NCBI RefSeq assembly: GCF_016834655.1
Contig: NZ_JAENHP010000002.1
Span: 855,407-919,406, forward strand
Origin: Paractinoplanes ovalisporus
Lineage (GTDB): Bacteria; Actinomycetota; Actinomycetes; Mycobacteriales; Micromonosporaceae
Direction of reading: 5' to 3'
DNA length: 64,000 bases
The notes under the pieces were generated by a model. That model was given only the letters and a program-made list of their open reading frames with translations. It was not told the DNA's origin and made no database searches. The stretch's first letter is position 1. Each line of letters starts with the position of its first letter. This document shows positions 53,128-62,699 of this stretch, piece by piece. A program made the position numbers and the translations under genes.

Positions 53128-53784
53128 CTAAGTGATCTCCTTGTCGAGCCGCCGGAGGGCCTTCAGCCCCGCCCGGGCCACCGGGTCGCCACCGGCTGCG
53201 AGTCCTTCGAGGCGGCTGCGCCAGAACGCCCAGCGAGGCGGGTTGAAGCCGGTCTCCGAGAGTCCTTCGCGCTCGGCCAGTTCGTGCAGCCGCCCCGGCC
53301 CGGGCCCGAACGTGCGCCGGTGCCGGGTCGCGGCCGCCAGCTCGGGGCCGCAGTGCTCGAACCATTCGACGGCGGCCGGCAGGTGCTCCGACGGCGGCGC
53401 GAACGTCTCCAGCGCCGTCCCGATCGACCAGAGCCCGAACAGCGAGAAGTCCACCCCGGCGGCGGTCAGCCGGGCCGCGAACCCGTTCAGCCGGGTCCAC
53501 GACTCGACGGTGCGTTCCGGCGGCACCAGGTTCCACGCCTCCCGCATCTGCGCGCCGAAGACCGGCAGGTCACCGAAGAGCCGCCGCCCACCCACCCGGC
53601 GTCCATCAAGATCTATTTCCCGTACGGCGGTGAGCCGTGCGACCAGGTCGTCGAGCGGCTCGCCGGCGGCCGCCGCGCCGACCACCTCACCCCAGAGCGC
53701 CCAGAGCAGCCCCTCCAGCTCCGGCTCGGAAGCACCTCCGGCGGCGGCCTTAGTGATCTCACCTATCGACATATCGAGATGCAT
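53128..53784 (-). CDS. Hypothetical protein, 218 residues
   Basis: A soluble, Trp-rich helical protein. It starts MHLDMSIGEITKAAAGGA (a second Met follows at position 5), and its end contains RTFGPGPGRLHELAEREGLS and NPPRWAFWRSRLEGLAAGG. The latter looks like a conserved C-terminal block, but I cannot name a family. It is divergent from the metalloprotease gene with 50 bases between. Codon composition is normal. Confidence 0.75.
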   Translation of the reverse strand: MHLDMSIGEITKAAAGGASEPELEGLLWALWGEVVGAAAAGEPLDDLVARLTAVREIDLDGRRVGGRRLFGDLPVFGAQMREAWNLVPPERTVESWTRLNGFAARLTAAGVDFSLFGLWSIGTALETFAPPSEHLPAAVEWFEHCGPELAAATRHRRTFGPGPGRLHELAEREGLSETGFNPPRWAFWRSRLEGLAAGGDPVARAGLKALRRLDKEIT

Positions 53785-53834
53785 GAGATTTTATGACCCC
53801 TTGACCCTCGACTCATCGCTTTGAGGAGTGCTCC

Positions 53835-55631
53835 TTGAGACAACGTACCGCCGTGCTGGCCGCCGTCTCCGCGATCGCGGTGGCTGCGGGCTTCACGGCT
53901 GCCCCGGCGGCCGCCGCACCCGGCACTGCCGCCGCCCCCACCGCCGCCGACGCCACGCTGGGCGAGGACAACCTCCCGCACCCGCTGGGCGAGGAGCGTG
54001 AGGCCGAGCGCGCCGAGGCGCTCGAGAAGCTGATCGCGGGCGAGGTGACCAGCGAGAAGCGCACCGGCTCGGAGGTCATCAAGCTGGGTCAGGGCCGCTT
54101 CGTCGAATATCGCAAGAAGGAGACGAAGACCGACCCGATCCTCACCTTCCTGGTCGAGTTCGGCGACGCCACCTACCCGGCCGCGGGCGGCACCCCGGGC
54201 CCGGTGCACAACCAGATCGCCGCGCCCGACCGGGCCAACGACAACACCACGATCTGGGCGTCCGACTTCAGCCCCGCGTACTACAAGAAACTCCTGTTCG
54301 ACAAGAAGCAGGAGTCGATGACGACGTTCTACTCGAAGCAGTCGGGCGGGCGGTACACGGTCGGCGGTGACGTCTCCGAGTGGGTGAAGCTGCCCTTCAA
54401 CGCGGCCCGCTACGGCAGCAACGAGATCGGCGAGGACGACGGCTACTGGAACTACGTCAAGGACAGCGCGACCGCCTGGTACTCCTCGCAGGTCGCCGCG
54501 GGCAAGACCCCGGCCCAGATCAAGGCCTATCTGAAGACCTTCGACGTCTGGGACCGCGACGACTACGACAAGGATGGCGACTTCAACGAGCCGGACGGCT
54601 ACATCGACCACTTCCAGGCCATCCACGCCGGTGAGGGCGAGGAGGCCGGCGGCGGCGCCCAGGGCACCGACGCGATCTGGTCGCACCGCTGGTACGCGTT
54701 CGGCAACCTGGAGGGCCAGGCCGGTCCCGAGGGCAACCTGGCGGGCGGCGTGCAGATCGGCGACTCCGGCTTCTGGATCGGTGACTACACGACTGAGCCC
54801 GAGAACGGCGGCCTCGGCGTGTTCGCCCACGAGTACGGCCACGACCTGGGCCTGCCCGACCTCTACGACACGGCCGGCGGCGACAACGGCACCGGCTTCT
54901 GGACGCTGATGTCCGGCGGCTCGTGGCTGGGCCGCGGCGCCCCCACGATCGGCTCGACTCCCGGCTACATGGGCGCGTGGGAGAAGATCTGGCTCGGCTG
55001 GTCGAACTTCGTGACGGTCAAGCCCGGCAAGGCCAAGTACGTGACCCTGGGCACGGCCGCCAACGGCGAGGGCGTGCTGCCCCAGGCCGTGGTCGTGCCG
55101 CTGGCCGACGGCTCGTACTACGCGGCCGAGTACCGCACGTACAACGGCTATGACGAGGTGCTCAAGACCGGCCCGTACAACTGGGGCTGGCAGACCACCC
55201 GTCCCGACTGGGCCGAGCGTTTCCCCTACCAGGACGGGCTCTTGGTCTGGTACGTCAACCCGGCCGCCGGCAACAACAACACGAGCCGTCACCCCGGCAC
55301 GGGTCTGGCCCTGCCGGTCGACGCCCGGCCCAAGCCGATCGTCTTCGGTGACGGCGTGCTGCTGGGCAACCGCCGCCAGCCCTTCGACGCCACGTTCGGC
55401 CTGCAGAAGACCGACCCGGTGACATTCCACCGCAACGGCACCCCGGTGTCCCTGCCGAAGCAGCCGGCCATCCCGGCCTTCGACGACTCCGACCCGCTGC
55501 GCTACTGGGACGCCGCCAACCCGCAGAGCTCGGTCAAGGTGGCCGGCGCCGGCGTGAAGATCGAGGTCAAGACCCAGATCACCGGCCTGGTCCCGCTGAT
55601 GACCCTGAAGGTCACCCCGCCCAAGGCGTGA
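53835..55631 (+). CDS. Secreted immune-inhibitor-A-like (M6) metalloprotease
   Basis: The 598-residue protein starts at TTG 53835, supported by GAGGAG eight bases upstream and by a classical signal peptide (AVLAAVSAIAVAAGFTAAPA, cleaved near residue 28). A propeptide rich in Glu/Arg follows. The protease domain carries FAHEYGHDLGLPDLYD, the HExxHxxGxxD zinc site, with the first His near residue 332. The C-terminal ~150 residues are a beta-rich domain. It matches M6-type peptidases secreted by actinomycetes and bacilli, which degrade host or environmental proteins. It is monocistronic. Confidence 0.92.
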   Translation: MRQRTAVLAAVSAIAVAAGFTAAPAAAAPGTAAAPTAADATLGEDNLPHPLGEEREAERAEALEKLIAGEVTSEKRTGSEVIKLGQGRFVEYRKKETKTDPILTFLVEFGDATYPAAGGTPGPVHNQIAAPDRANDNTTIWASDFSPAYYKKLLFDKKQESMTTFYSKQSGGRYTVGGDVSEWVKLPFNAARYGSNEIGEDDGYWNYVKDSATAWYSSQVAAGKTPAQIKAYLKTFDVWDRDDYDKDGDFNEPDGYIDHFQAIHAGEGEEAGGGAQGTDAIWSHRWYAFGNLEGQAGPEGNLAGGVQIGDSGFWIGDYTTEPENGGLGVFAHEYGHDLGLPDLYDTAGGDNGTGFWTLMSGGSWLGRGAPTIGSTPGYMGAWEKIWLGWSNFVTVKPGKAKYVTLGTAANGEGVLPQAVVVPLADGSYYAAEYRTYNGYDEVLKTGPYNWGWQTTRPDWAERFPYQDGLLVWYVNPAAGNNNTSRHPGTGLALPVDARPKPIVFGDGVLLGNRRQPFDATFGLQKTDPVTFHRNGTPVSLPKQPAIPAFDDSDPLRYWDAANPQSSVKVAGAGVKIEVKTQITGLVPLMTLKVTPPKA

Positions 55632-55701
55632 CCCCGGTCCGCGGGGGCGCGGCCACCCCGGCCCGCCCCCGCGCACGGGGCGGCGGCCGTAAGGTCCTTG
55701 T

Positions 55702-56169
55702 ATGACAGCGAGTGGCGCGGTCGGCGGGGACTGCCCGATCTGCGCCAAACATCGAGGTGAGGGCCCGCTGCTCGGCGGGCCCCTCATCTGGCAGGACGAG
55801 CACGTGCTGGTCTTCCACCGCCCACCCGGCGTTTTCCTCGGTCACCTGTTCATCGAGTCGCGCCGGCACGCCCCCTACCTTGATGACCTGACCGACAATG
55901 AGGCGAGCGCGGTGGGCCTGGCCGCTGCCCGGAGCGCCCGCGCGCTCCGGGCGGCACTCGACCCCGAGGCGGTCTTCTCGGCGGTCATCGGCCGGGGTGT
56001 CTCCCACTTCCATCAGCACGTCTTCGCCCGCCACCGGGGCACGCCACCCGAACTGAGCTGGCAGGACGGCGACGAGTGGCCCGACGCCCCACCCTGCGAC
56101 GCCGCCGCGGTCGCCGACCTGGCCGACCGTCTGCGCCGTCACTTCCCAGGCTCCTCACTCGTCCGGTGA
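55702..56169 (+). CDS. HIT-family nucleotide hydrolase/transferase
   Basis: The 155-residue protein has a two-Cys start (GDCPICAKH), the family strand LVFHRPPGVFLGHLFIESRR and the catalytic histidine triad VSHFHQHVFARH. HIT proteins act on nucleotide phosphoramidates or dinucleotides. Length and motifs are typical. The start is ATG 55702. Its 3' end overlaps the convergent membrane-anchored gene by 15 bases. Confidence 0.88.
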   Translation: MTASGAVGGDCPICAKHRGEGPLLGGPLIWQDEHVLVFHRPPGVFLGHLFIESRRHAPYLDDLTDNEASAVGLAAARSARALRAALDPEAVFSAVIGRGVSHFHQHVFARHRGTPPELSWQDGDEWPDAPPCDAAAVADLADRLRRHFPGSSLVR

Positions 56170-57099
56170 CATGGGGCAGAGGGACGTCCACCGCTGGGTC
56201 TTGTCGCGGACGTAGTGGCAGTTCGGGAACGCGACCGGATCGTCGTCCATCTTGCCGTTGACGATGGTGTAGGTCGGCAGACGGTCGGTCGGGACGGCGT
56301 GGAACGGCTTTCCGTGGTCGTCGATCGGGACCGTGTACGACTGGCCGTCCTGGGTGTAGTCGACGCTCGCGGTCCAGGAGCAGTGGCAGGCCGGGCCGGG
56401 GCCGACGGCGAGGGTGAAGACTTCCGGATCGGACTCGGAGACCGTGAACGGGAAGTTCGCGGGCCGGGTGGCGACCACGTCACCGTTGGCCTCCTCGACT
56501 TTGCCGGGGAGGGCCCTGACGAGCGGTGGGGTCGCGCTGAAATCCGCGACGAACGGCCGAGGGGAGACGAGCCCGCCGCACCCCTCGATGGAGAGGACGG
56601 TCTTGCTGGTCAGGGGTGCGCGGGAGACGATATTGACGCGCAGGCCGGTGAGGATGCTGGCCCGGTTCGAGTTGCCCTCGACCGCGAACTTGATCCAGTT
56701 GACCTGCGTGAAACCGCCGTTGGCCGACGTCCACGCCTTCATGGCCTCCAGATGCTTGTTCTCGTCGGCCTCGTCCCAGCTCTCCGGTTCCCCGGGGACG
56801 TCGCCGGGGATGTCGTCGACGCTCTGCGGCAGGTAGAAGCGTCCGGGGCCGCCGCACTCCTCCGAGCTGGCACTCTGCAGGAGCGTCAGGGGCAGAGGGC
56901 CACGCGGCTGGGCCGACGCCGTGGGACTGGCCGGCGACGCCTCCGGCGATTGCGGGAACCACCAGGCGAGCAGGGCCAGCACGGCCGCCAGCACGGTGGC
57001 GACACCGCCGACGCCGGTCCACCACGTCGCGGAATGCCAGCCGGGGGAGCGCCGGTGCCCCGGGCTGTTCGACCTTCTGCTCACGGCCCATCGTGGCAT
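56155..57099 (-). CDS. Membrane-anchored hypothetical protein with extracellular domain
   Basis: The 314-residue protein has a basic N-terminus, one membrane helix near residues 28-48 (GGVATVLAAVLALLAWWFP), a Pro/Ser/Ala linker, and an outer beta-rich domain of about 230 residues with six or more cysteines (SSEECGGPGRFYLPQ, EGCGGL, PACHCSWTASV, NCHYVRD, SLCPMS). It is probably disulfide-bonded and displayed outside. I recognise no family. It is divergent from the DUF4279 gene. Confidence 0.75.
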   Translation of the reverse strand: MPRWAVSRRSNSPGHRRSPGWHSATWWTGVGGVATVLAAVLALLAWWFPQSPEASPASPTASAQPRGPLPLTLLQSASSEECGGPGRFYLPQSVDDIPGDVPGEPESWDEADENKHLEAMKAWTSANGGFTQVNWIKFAVEGNSNRASILTGLRVNIVSRAPLTSKTVLSIEGCGGLVSPRPFVADFSATPPLVRALPGKVEEANGDVVATRPANFPFTVSESDPEVFTLAVGPGPACHCSWTASVDYTQDGQSYTVPIDDHGKPFHAVPTDRLPTYTIVNGKMDDDPVAFPNCHYVRDKTQRWTSLCPMSPDE

Positions 57100-57161
57100 T
57101 CACCGCCCCGCCTTTCCGGCGCGAACCCGAACGAGTGAACCGCCCGCTACCGTCTCCCTTG

Positions 57162-57626
57162 ATGGCTGACGACGAGCACGCGCACTGCACGCAGCGGGCA
57201 TACCTCTATCTGGCCCGGGACGTCGAGACGGGCCCGCCGCCGTACAGCGCCGACGAGCTGCGGCTGATGTCGTTCGACCCGGACGAGGTGACCCGCCTGG
57301 TCGGGTTACGACCGACACGAGCGGGGCAGCGAGGGCTATGGCGATTCAGCGACTGGAAGTACGAACTGGCCGAGGTCATGACGTACGAGACCGAGGAAGT
57401 TGTCACCTCGTTGCTGGACGCGATCGAGCCGTACGCGGGCGGCATCGCCGAGGCGTGCGCGACCTTGGGCATGCGGGCCGGCATCAACGTGGTCATCGAG
57501 ATGCACGGCGACCGCAACGGCCTCTCCACCGCCGCCATCACCTACTCGGCGCACACCCTGAAGCGTCTGGCCCGCCTTGACGTGACGGTCGACCACGACC
57601 AGTACGTCTATCTCCCCGACGTCTAG
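57162..57626 (+). CDS. DUF4279 domain protein
   Basis: The 154-residue soluble protein starts at ATG 57162. It has the family features RAYLYLARDVETGPPPYSAD and LMSFDPDEVTRLVGLRPTRA, followed by GLWRFSDWKYEL. DUF4279 proteins are found near polymorphic-toxin and other accessory loci and may act as immunity proteins, but the function is not proven. No toxin gene is adjacent here. Confidence 0.8.
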   Translation: MADDEHAHCTQRAYLYLARDVETGPPPYSADELRLMSFDPDEVTRLVGLRPTRAGQRGLWRFSDWKYELAEVMTYETEEVVTSLLDAIEPYAGGIAEACATLGMRAGINVVIEMHGDRNGLSTAAITYSAHTLKRLARLDVTVDHDQYVYLPDV

Positions 57627-57745
57627 GGTCGCTCGAGGAGCGCGGCGGTCCCGAAAGCACCCGGGCCTGGTACCTCATCGACCTGGGCCGTATCGACGAG
57701 GCCGTGGCGCCCCCGAAAAGTCCTGACCACATTCGGTAGGTTCCG

Positions 57746-58273
57746 ATGATGCTCACGGTCCGACCGGCGCGGAACGGCGATCTGCCCGCGGTCGCCGAAG
57801 TGCACATCGCCGCGCGGAACGGCTATCTGCGTGATGTGCAGACCGCCGAGCAGCTGGCTTCGTGGGCCGTGACCGTGCGGGGCAAGTATGTTCCGGCGCT
57901 TCTGACCGACCCGGCCCGCGCCCTGCTGGTGGCCGAGCTGGACGGCGAGGTGGTCGGGCTGGCCCTGACCGGCCCGCCCCACGACGAGACCGCCGATCCG
58001 GCCGCCGTGGGCGAGTTGTGGCAGATCCACGTACGCCCCGACCGTCACCGCCGTGGCATCGGGCAGGCCCTGCACGCCGCGTGCGTCAACGAATGGCGCC
58101 GCCGAGGCGTGCGGGAGGCCCACGTCGAGGTGTGGGAGGCCAACGAGGGCGGCCGCCGCTTCTACGACCGGCTCGGCTACCGCTTCGACGCCCGCACCCG
58201 CCCCGCCTACGGCGACACCTGGTACATCCGCCTCGTGGCCGACCTTTCCACCGGCGGCGCCGCGGCCGATTGA
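57746..58273 (+). CDS. GNAT-family N-acetyltransferase
   Basis: The 175-residue protein has a GNAT fold: LTVRPARNGDLPAVAEVHIA at the start, ALLVAELDGEVVGLALTGP in the middle, the acetyl-CoA motif IHVRPDRHRRGIGQALH (R/QxxGxG/A) and the ending HVEVWEANEGGRRFYDRLGY. Substrate unknown. ATG 57746 or 57749. The next frame, a headless LPXTG protein, begins 14 bases after its stop. Confidence 0.9.
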   Translation: MMLTVRPARNGDLPAVAEVHIAARNGYLRDVQTAEQLASWAVTVRGKYVPALLTDPARALLVAELDGEVVGLALTGPPHDETADPAAVGELWQIHVRPDRHRRGIGQALHAACVNEWRRRGVREAHVEVWEANEGGRRFYDRLGYRFDARTRPAYGDTWYIRLVADLSTGGAAAD

Positions 58274-58287
58274 CCCGTACGGGGCCT

Positions 58288-58995
58288 GTGGCCTTGCGGC
58301 TGACCGCCGCCGAGTACGAGGACTGGCAGGCCGACGGCACCGGAACGTCTTCCGACCCGGCGGGTACCGGGCCCGAGCTCACGCTGGACGAGGTCGCCGC
58401 GGCGGCCGGCGTGCCTCAGGCCGACACCGACCACGACGACAACGGCACGTACACGACGGTGACCGTTTCCGGTGGCCGCCGCACCGACGTGGTGGCGGTC
58501 GGCGCGACCATTCCCGGAACCGCCGGCGACCACACCCTCACGGTCGGCGTCGCCAACAAGGGCCCGGGAACCCTGCGCTACCCACCCTTCGGCAACAACC
58601 TCCCGAGGGTGCGGGTGACATTTCCCGTACGCACAAAGGTCGTCACCGCCGACCAGCGCTGCACCGCGCTGTCCATCCCGTCGGAGTACGACTGCACGCT
58701 CCGATCCACGACGCTACGGGCCGGCGGGCGTCTGAGGTTCGCCTTCACTGTGCGCACCGCCCGGACCGCGCGCGACGAGACCGGTTCGGTGCGGGTCGAT
58801 ATGTTCGGCAGCGAGCAGAGTGTCGACCGCGACCCCCGCAACAACGAGGCCGAGATCCGCGTGACCGGCACCGGCCCCGCCGTTCAGCTCCCGATCACCG
58901 GCACGTCCCCGGCGAGCACCGCCGCCATCGGCATCCTGTTGGTGCTCGCCGGTTTCGTGGCGGTGGGACGGGCTCGATCCGTACGGACGCCGTAG
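58288..58995 (+). pseudogene. Headless LPXTG-type surface protein, 5' end missing
   Basis: The frame from GTG 58288 gives 235 residues. It ends with an LPITG sorting motif, a hydrophobic helix (AAIGILLVLAGFVAVGRARS) and a short basic tail, the signal for sortase anchoring. The middle is a beta-sandwich-like repeat region (HTLTVGVANKGPGTLRYPPF, GSVRVDMFGSEQSVD). No signal peptide exists, so the product cannot be exported by the usual route. Directly upstream is the GNAT gene. The original 5' part seems to have been lost by deletion. Confidence 0.6.
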
Positions 58996-59065
58996 CGCGG
59001 GTCGTCGGACAGCACTGTGGGCGCGGCCCTGCATTTCGTGCGTCAGGCGGTTGAGCCGGGGAACG

Positions 59066-60364
59066 TCAGCGTTGGGTGTCGACCAGGGCTTCGAGTTCGG
59101 TCTGTTCGGCCTCGGTGAGTCGGAGGTCCGGCTGGGTGCGCAGGGCGGCCATGGCGTCGCCGGTTCGGGACTGGTCGAGGTCGTTGTGGAGCATGCCCAC
59201 GAAGCCCGTGGGCAGGCGGTCGCTCAGGCGGTCCAGTAAGGCGCGCATCCGGTTGATGAGCGCGGCCCGGCCGTCGGTCTCGTTGGCCGTCGCGGTGCGT
59301 AGGGCGGGCAGGCCGGGCAGGGCGGGGTGCGGGCCGAGGGCGGCGCGGCGGCGGACCACGGCGAGCAGGTTCTCGATGTCGGCGTGGGCCAGGGCGATCG
59401 GATCGGGGGTGGACGCGAGGGTGGCGAGCGGGCGTTCGATGCGTACGCGCAGCTTGTTGCCTCCGCGGCGGGCGGTGACGCGGGCCGGGCGTTCGGCGAT
59501 CAGGTCGTACGAGATCTCGAGGACGTCGTCGTCGGCCGCCGACCACCAGGGTGTCCACGTGCTCACCTGGTTGAGCAGGACGTGCAGGGCCGTGTGGTAG
59601 GTCTCGGGCACGGCGTCGTCGGTGTAGCCGCCGATCACGGTGATCTGGGGCGGGGCCTCGGGGGCGTTGGCGCCCTCGCCGCGCACGGTCACCGGGGGCA
59701 GCTCCGGGACTTCGGTGTACTGCGGCGGCCCCTCGCCGGGGTCGATCTGGGCGATCTCCCGGTCGTACCAGCGCAGGGTGGCCGCGACCCGGCGGTGGGT
59801 GTCGGTCGTGGCCAGTTCGGGGGAGCAGGCGACCAGGGTGTCGTCGGCGGCCCGGCGGATCTCGACGACGACCCGGGCCAGGCCGTCGTCGCCGATCGTG
59901 AAGACGGGACGGGCGACGTGGGTGCGTCCGGGAGACTTCTTGGCCGGCCCGATCCACCGGAAGCGCAGATCGTGGGCGACGACGTGGGCGCGGGCGGCCT
60001 CGAACGCGGCCGGGTCCCAGCCCCGGGCCTGGGCCATCCGCAGCGCGGCGCCGTGCATCACGTCGAGAACCAGGGCGGCCCGGGCTCTTGGGGGCAGCGC
60101 CGCCACCCCGTCCGGCAGGAGGATGCCGGCCATCTCGTACTCGTCGGTCGGTTCGGTGAACACCGTGACCTCGACGGCGGTCCGGCCGGGCTCGTGCGGG
60201 TAGCAGTGCAGCTGGAGCCGGGGGCAGCGCGCCGCGACGCGGGCCGGGGCGAGGCCCTGGCTGTAGAGCTCGCCGATGCCGCGGGCGCTGCGGGTGAAGG
60301 CGTCCTCGTCCGGTTCGCCGTCCCAGGTGGGCGGCGCGAACTCGACCGTACGCAGCACTGTCAC
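59066..60364 (-). CDS. Hypothetical protein, 432 residues
   Basis: From GTG 60364 (or 60358) the protein begins LRTVEFAPPTWDGEPDEDAF and has a globular N-terminal half with Trp- and His-rich helices (LVLDVMHGAALRMAQARGWD). The second half is beta-rich and ends in a helical, charged segment. No signal peptide, membrane helix or known motif is seen. The frame stays open well upstream, but that part overlaps the divergent hexosaminidase gene and is not used. Function unknown. Confidence 0.7.
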   Translation of the reverse strand: MTVLRTVEFAPPTWDGEPDEDAFTRSARGIGELYSQGLAPARVAARCPRLQLHCYPHEPGRTAVEVTVFTEPTDEYEMAGILLPDGVAALPPRARAALVLDVMHGAALRMAQARGWDPAAFEAARAHVVAHDLRFRWIGPAKKSPGRTHVARPVFTIGDDGLARVVVEIRRAADDTLVACSPELATTDTHRRVAATLRWYDREIAQIDPGEGPPQYTEVPELPPVTVRGEGANAPEAPPQITVIGGYTDDAVPETYHTALHVLLNQVSTWTPWWSAADDDVLEISYDLIAERPARVTARRGGNKLRVRIERPLATLASTPDPIALAHADIENLLAVVRRRAALGPHPALPGLPALRTATANETDGRAALINRMRALLDRLSDRLPTGFVGMLHNDLDQSRTGDAMAALRTQPDLRLTEAEQTELEALVDTQR

Positions 60365-60434
60365 CGCCCCAGTAAATCCCACGCTTCCGGCAGGACTCTT
60401 CACTAATAGACGGCTACCTATGTACGGTCGGGGT

Positions 60435-61940
60435 ATGCGCCTCCGTCTCGCTGTGCTCCTCGCCTGTGCCCTGCCGCTGACTGCCGCCGCGGCCCCGGCG
60501 CCGGTCACGCCGGTGATCGCGCTCGGCAGCGTCATCCCGGCCCCGGTCCAGGTCCACCAGTCGGGGCCGGGTTTCCGGATCACCGACCGTACGGTGATCA
60601 TCGCCCCGCCCCGGGCCCGGGACGTCGCCGACCGGCTGGGTGAGGCTTTGCGTCTTCGGGTGGCGGGGCATTCCTCCGGCCGTACGGGAAACATCGCTCT
60701 TGAACTGAGCCGTGCGATCACCGAGCCCGAGGGCTATCGCCTCACCGTGAACCGATCCGGCATCACCGTGCGGGCGGCGAGCAACGCCGGGCTGTTCAAC
60801 GGGGTGCAGACGTTGCAGCAGCTCGTGCCGCTGACCGGCCCGCGCACGGTGGCCGGCGGCGAGATCGTCGACCATCCGCGGTTCGGCTACCGCGGCACGA
60901 TGCTCGACCTGGCCCGGCATTTCCACACGCCGGCCGAGGTGAAGCGGCACATCGACGAGATCAGCAAGTTCAAGGTGAACTACCTGCACCTGCATCTGTC
61001 GGACGACCAGGGCTGGCGCATCCAGATCGACTCGTGGCCGCGGCTCACCACGGTCGGCGGCGGTCCCGGCACGGGCGTCGACGGGGTCGGGCCCGGCTAC
61101 CTGACCAAGGCCGACTACCGGGATCTGGTGCGCTACGCGGCCAGCCGGTACGTGACGATCGTGCCGGAGATCGACATGCCCGGTCACGTGAACGCGGCCC
61201 AGGTCGCCTATCCCGAGCTGACCTGCGACGGGGTCGCGCCGCCGCCCCGCACCGACACCGCGGTCGGGTACAGCTCGCTGTGCATCGGCCACGAGAACAC
61301 GTACGGCTTCGTCGAGGACGTGATCCGCGAGCTGGCCGCCATGACACCCGGCCCGTACATCCACATCGGCGGCGACGAGGCCCACGCCACCACCGCGGCC
61401 GACTACCTGACGTTCCAGAAGCGGGTGCTGCCGCTGGTCGCGAAGTACGGCAAGACGGCGTACGGCTGGAACGAGATCGCGGCGGCCCCCGAGGCCCGCA
61501 CCGCGGTAGCCCAATACTGGGGCCTGACCACGACAAACGCGACCCTGGCAGCGGCCGTCGCGAACGGCACCAGGGTGATCATGTCGCCGGCCAACCTCGC
61601 CTACATCGACCAGAAGTACGACCCGTCGACGCCGCTGGGGCTGAGCTGGGCGGGCTACATCGAGGTGCGGAAGGCGTACGACTGGGACCCCCACACACAC
61701 GTCGCCGGCGTACCGGAAAGCGCGGTTCTGGGCGTGGAGGCGCCGCTCTGGTCGGAAACGCTGCGCGACCTCGACGACATCGAGTTCATGGCGTTCCCGC
61801 GCCTGGCCGGAATCGCCGAGCTGGGTTGGTCACCGTCCCGCGACTGGGAGTCGTACCGCACCCGCCTCGGCGCTTACGGACCGCGGTGGACGGCGCGTGG
61901 TGTGGATTTCTACCGCTCCCCGCAGATCGACTGGTCATGA
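60435..61940 (+). CDS. Secreted beta-N-acetylhexosaminidase, GH20
   Basis: The 501-residue enzyme starts at ATG 60435 with a signal peptide (RLRLAVLLACALPLTAAAA). A GH20b-type N-terminal domain follows (VIPAPVQVHQSGPGFRITDR), then the TIM barrel with FGYRGTMLDLARHFHTPAEV, VNYLHLHLSDDQGWRIQ, IVPEIDMPGHVNAA and the catalytic pair in YIHIGGDEAHATT (Asp 314-Glu 315). It removes terminal GlcNAc/GalNAc from chitin fragments or glycans outside the cell. It is divergent from the 432-residue hypothetical gene. Confidence 0.93.
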   Translation: MRLRLAVLLACALPLTAAAAPAPVTPVIALGSVIPAPVQVHQSGPGFRITDRTVIIAPPRARDVADRLGEALRLRVAGHSSGRTGNIALELSRAITEPEGYRLTVNRSGITVRAASNAGLFNGVQTLQQLVPLTGPRTVAGGEIVDHPRFGYRGTMLDLARHFHTPAEVKRHIDEISKFKVNYLHLHLSDDQGWRIQIDSWPRLTTVGGGPGTGVDGVGPGYLTKADYRDLVRYAASRYVTIVPEIDMPGHVNAAQVAYPELTCDGVAPPPRTDTAVGYSSLCIGHENTYGFVEDVIRELAAMTPGPYIHIGGDEAHATTAADYLTFQKRVLPLVAKYGKTAYGWNEIAAAPEARTAVAQYWGLTTTNATLAAAVANGTRVIMSPANLAYIDQKYDPSTPLGLSWAGYIEVRKAYDWDPHTHVAGVPESAVLGVEAPLWSETLRDLDDIEFMAFPRLAGIAELGWSPSRDWESYRTRLGAYGPRWTARGVDFYRSPQIDWS

Positions 61941-62099
61941 CAACGATTTCGTACGCCACGTCCACTCCTGGAAACGCACGGCGGCCGCTCTCCGCCTTCG
62001 GCGGCTGCCGCGCGCGGCCCGGGCGGCCATCACGGCCGTAGCGCGCGACCGGGATGTTCCCGGTGGTAATTCTCTTCCGGTCACGCCGCAGCACCAGCG

Positions 62100-62658
62100 A
62101 TGATGCCGGTCGTGATCACCGAAGAGCGTGCCGTGCAGCTCGTCCAGGCGTTGCTGGAGCGCGAGCCCCCCCACTCCGATCCCGGTCGCCGTGTCCGGGG
62201 CGAAGGAGCACTACTTCGGCTGGCTCGTCGCCTGGCAGTCCGTCGCCTATCTGCGGGGCAACTTCAACGCGATGCTGCTGGGCAACGCCCCCTACCTGGT
62301 GGACGCCGACGACGGCAGCATCCACCAGGTCATCACCCACTCACCCTTCGGCGGCGACTGGGAACAGGAGTATCTGGAGCTGGTCCGCGGCGTCCGGCCA
62401 CCGGACCCGGTGCTGGAGGCCGTACGCGCGGCGCTGGCCTCAGGCAGCAAAGTGGCAGCGGTGCGCGACGGCCTCCTGCTGGCGCCTGGCCTGTCCCTGG
62501 TGGAGATGAAGGCCTATGTCGACGCCGTGGCCCGCAACGAAGACCCGCCGGAGGATCTGGTGCGGCGAACCCGTCAAACGACCCGCCGCGGCGGTCCCCT
62601 GGTGACCACGGTGGCCGGCCCAGCCGTTCCGGTCTCGGACGACACTGCCCAGCCGTAG
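62100..62658 (+). pseudogene. Imm35/YrhB-type immunity protein, frameshifted at a seven-C run
   Basis: The ATG at 62100 (or 62103) opens VVITEERAVQLVQALLERE, the typical start of the Imm35/YrhB family. After the run of seven C at 62166-62172 that frame becomes Arg/Gly-rich. The +1 frame instead continues PVAVSGAKEHYFGWLVAWQS, then LLGNAPYLVDADDGSIHQV, the family core. Removing one C restores a continuous protein of about 185 residues. The family protects cells against polymorphic toxins; no toxin gene is near. It is either a true pseudogene, a phase-variable gene or a sequencing error. Confidence 0.65.
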
Positions 62659-62699
62659 CTCCTGCGCACCGCCGCCCTTGGCGCCCCCCGCCGGGATTG

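Noticed and set aside
53763..55787. Long reverse-strand frame opposite the metalloprotease
   Set aside because: Shadow; the forward strand has signal peptide and zinc motif.
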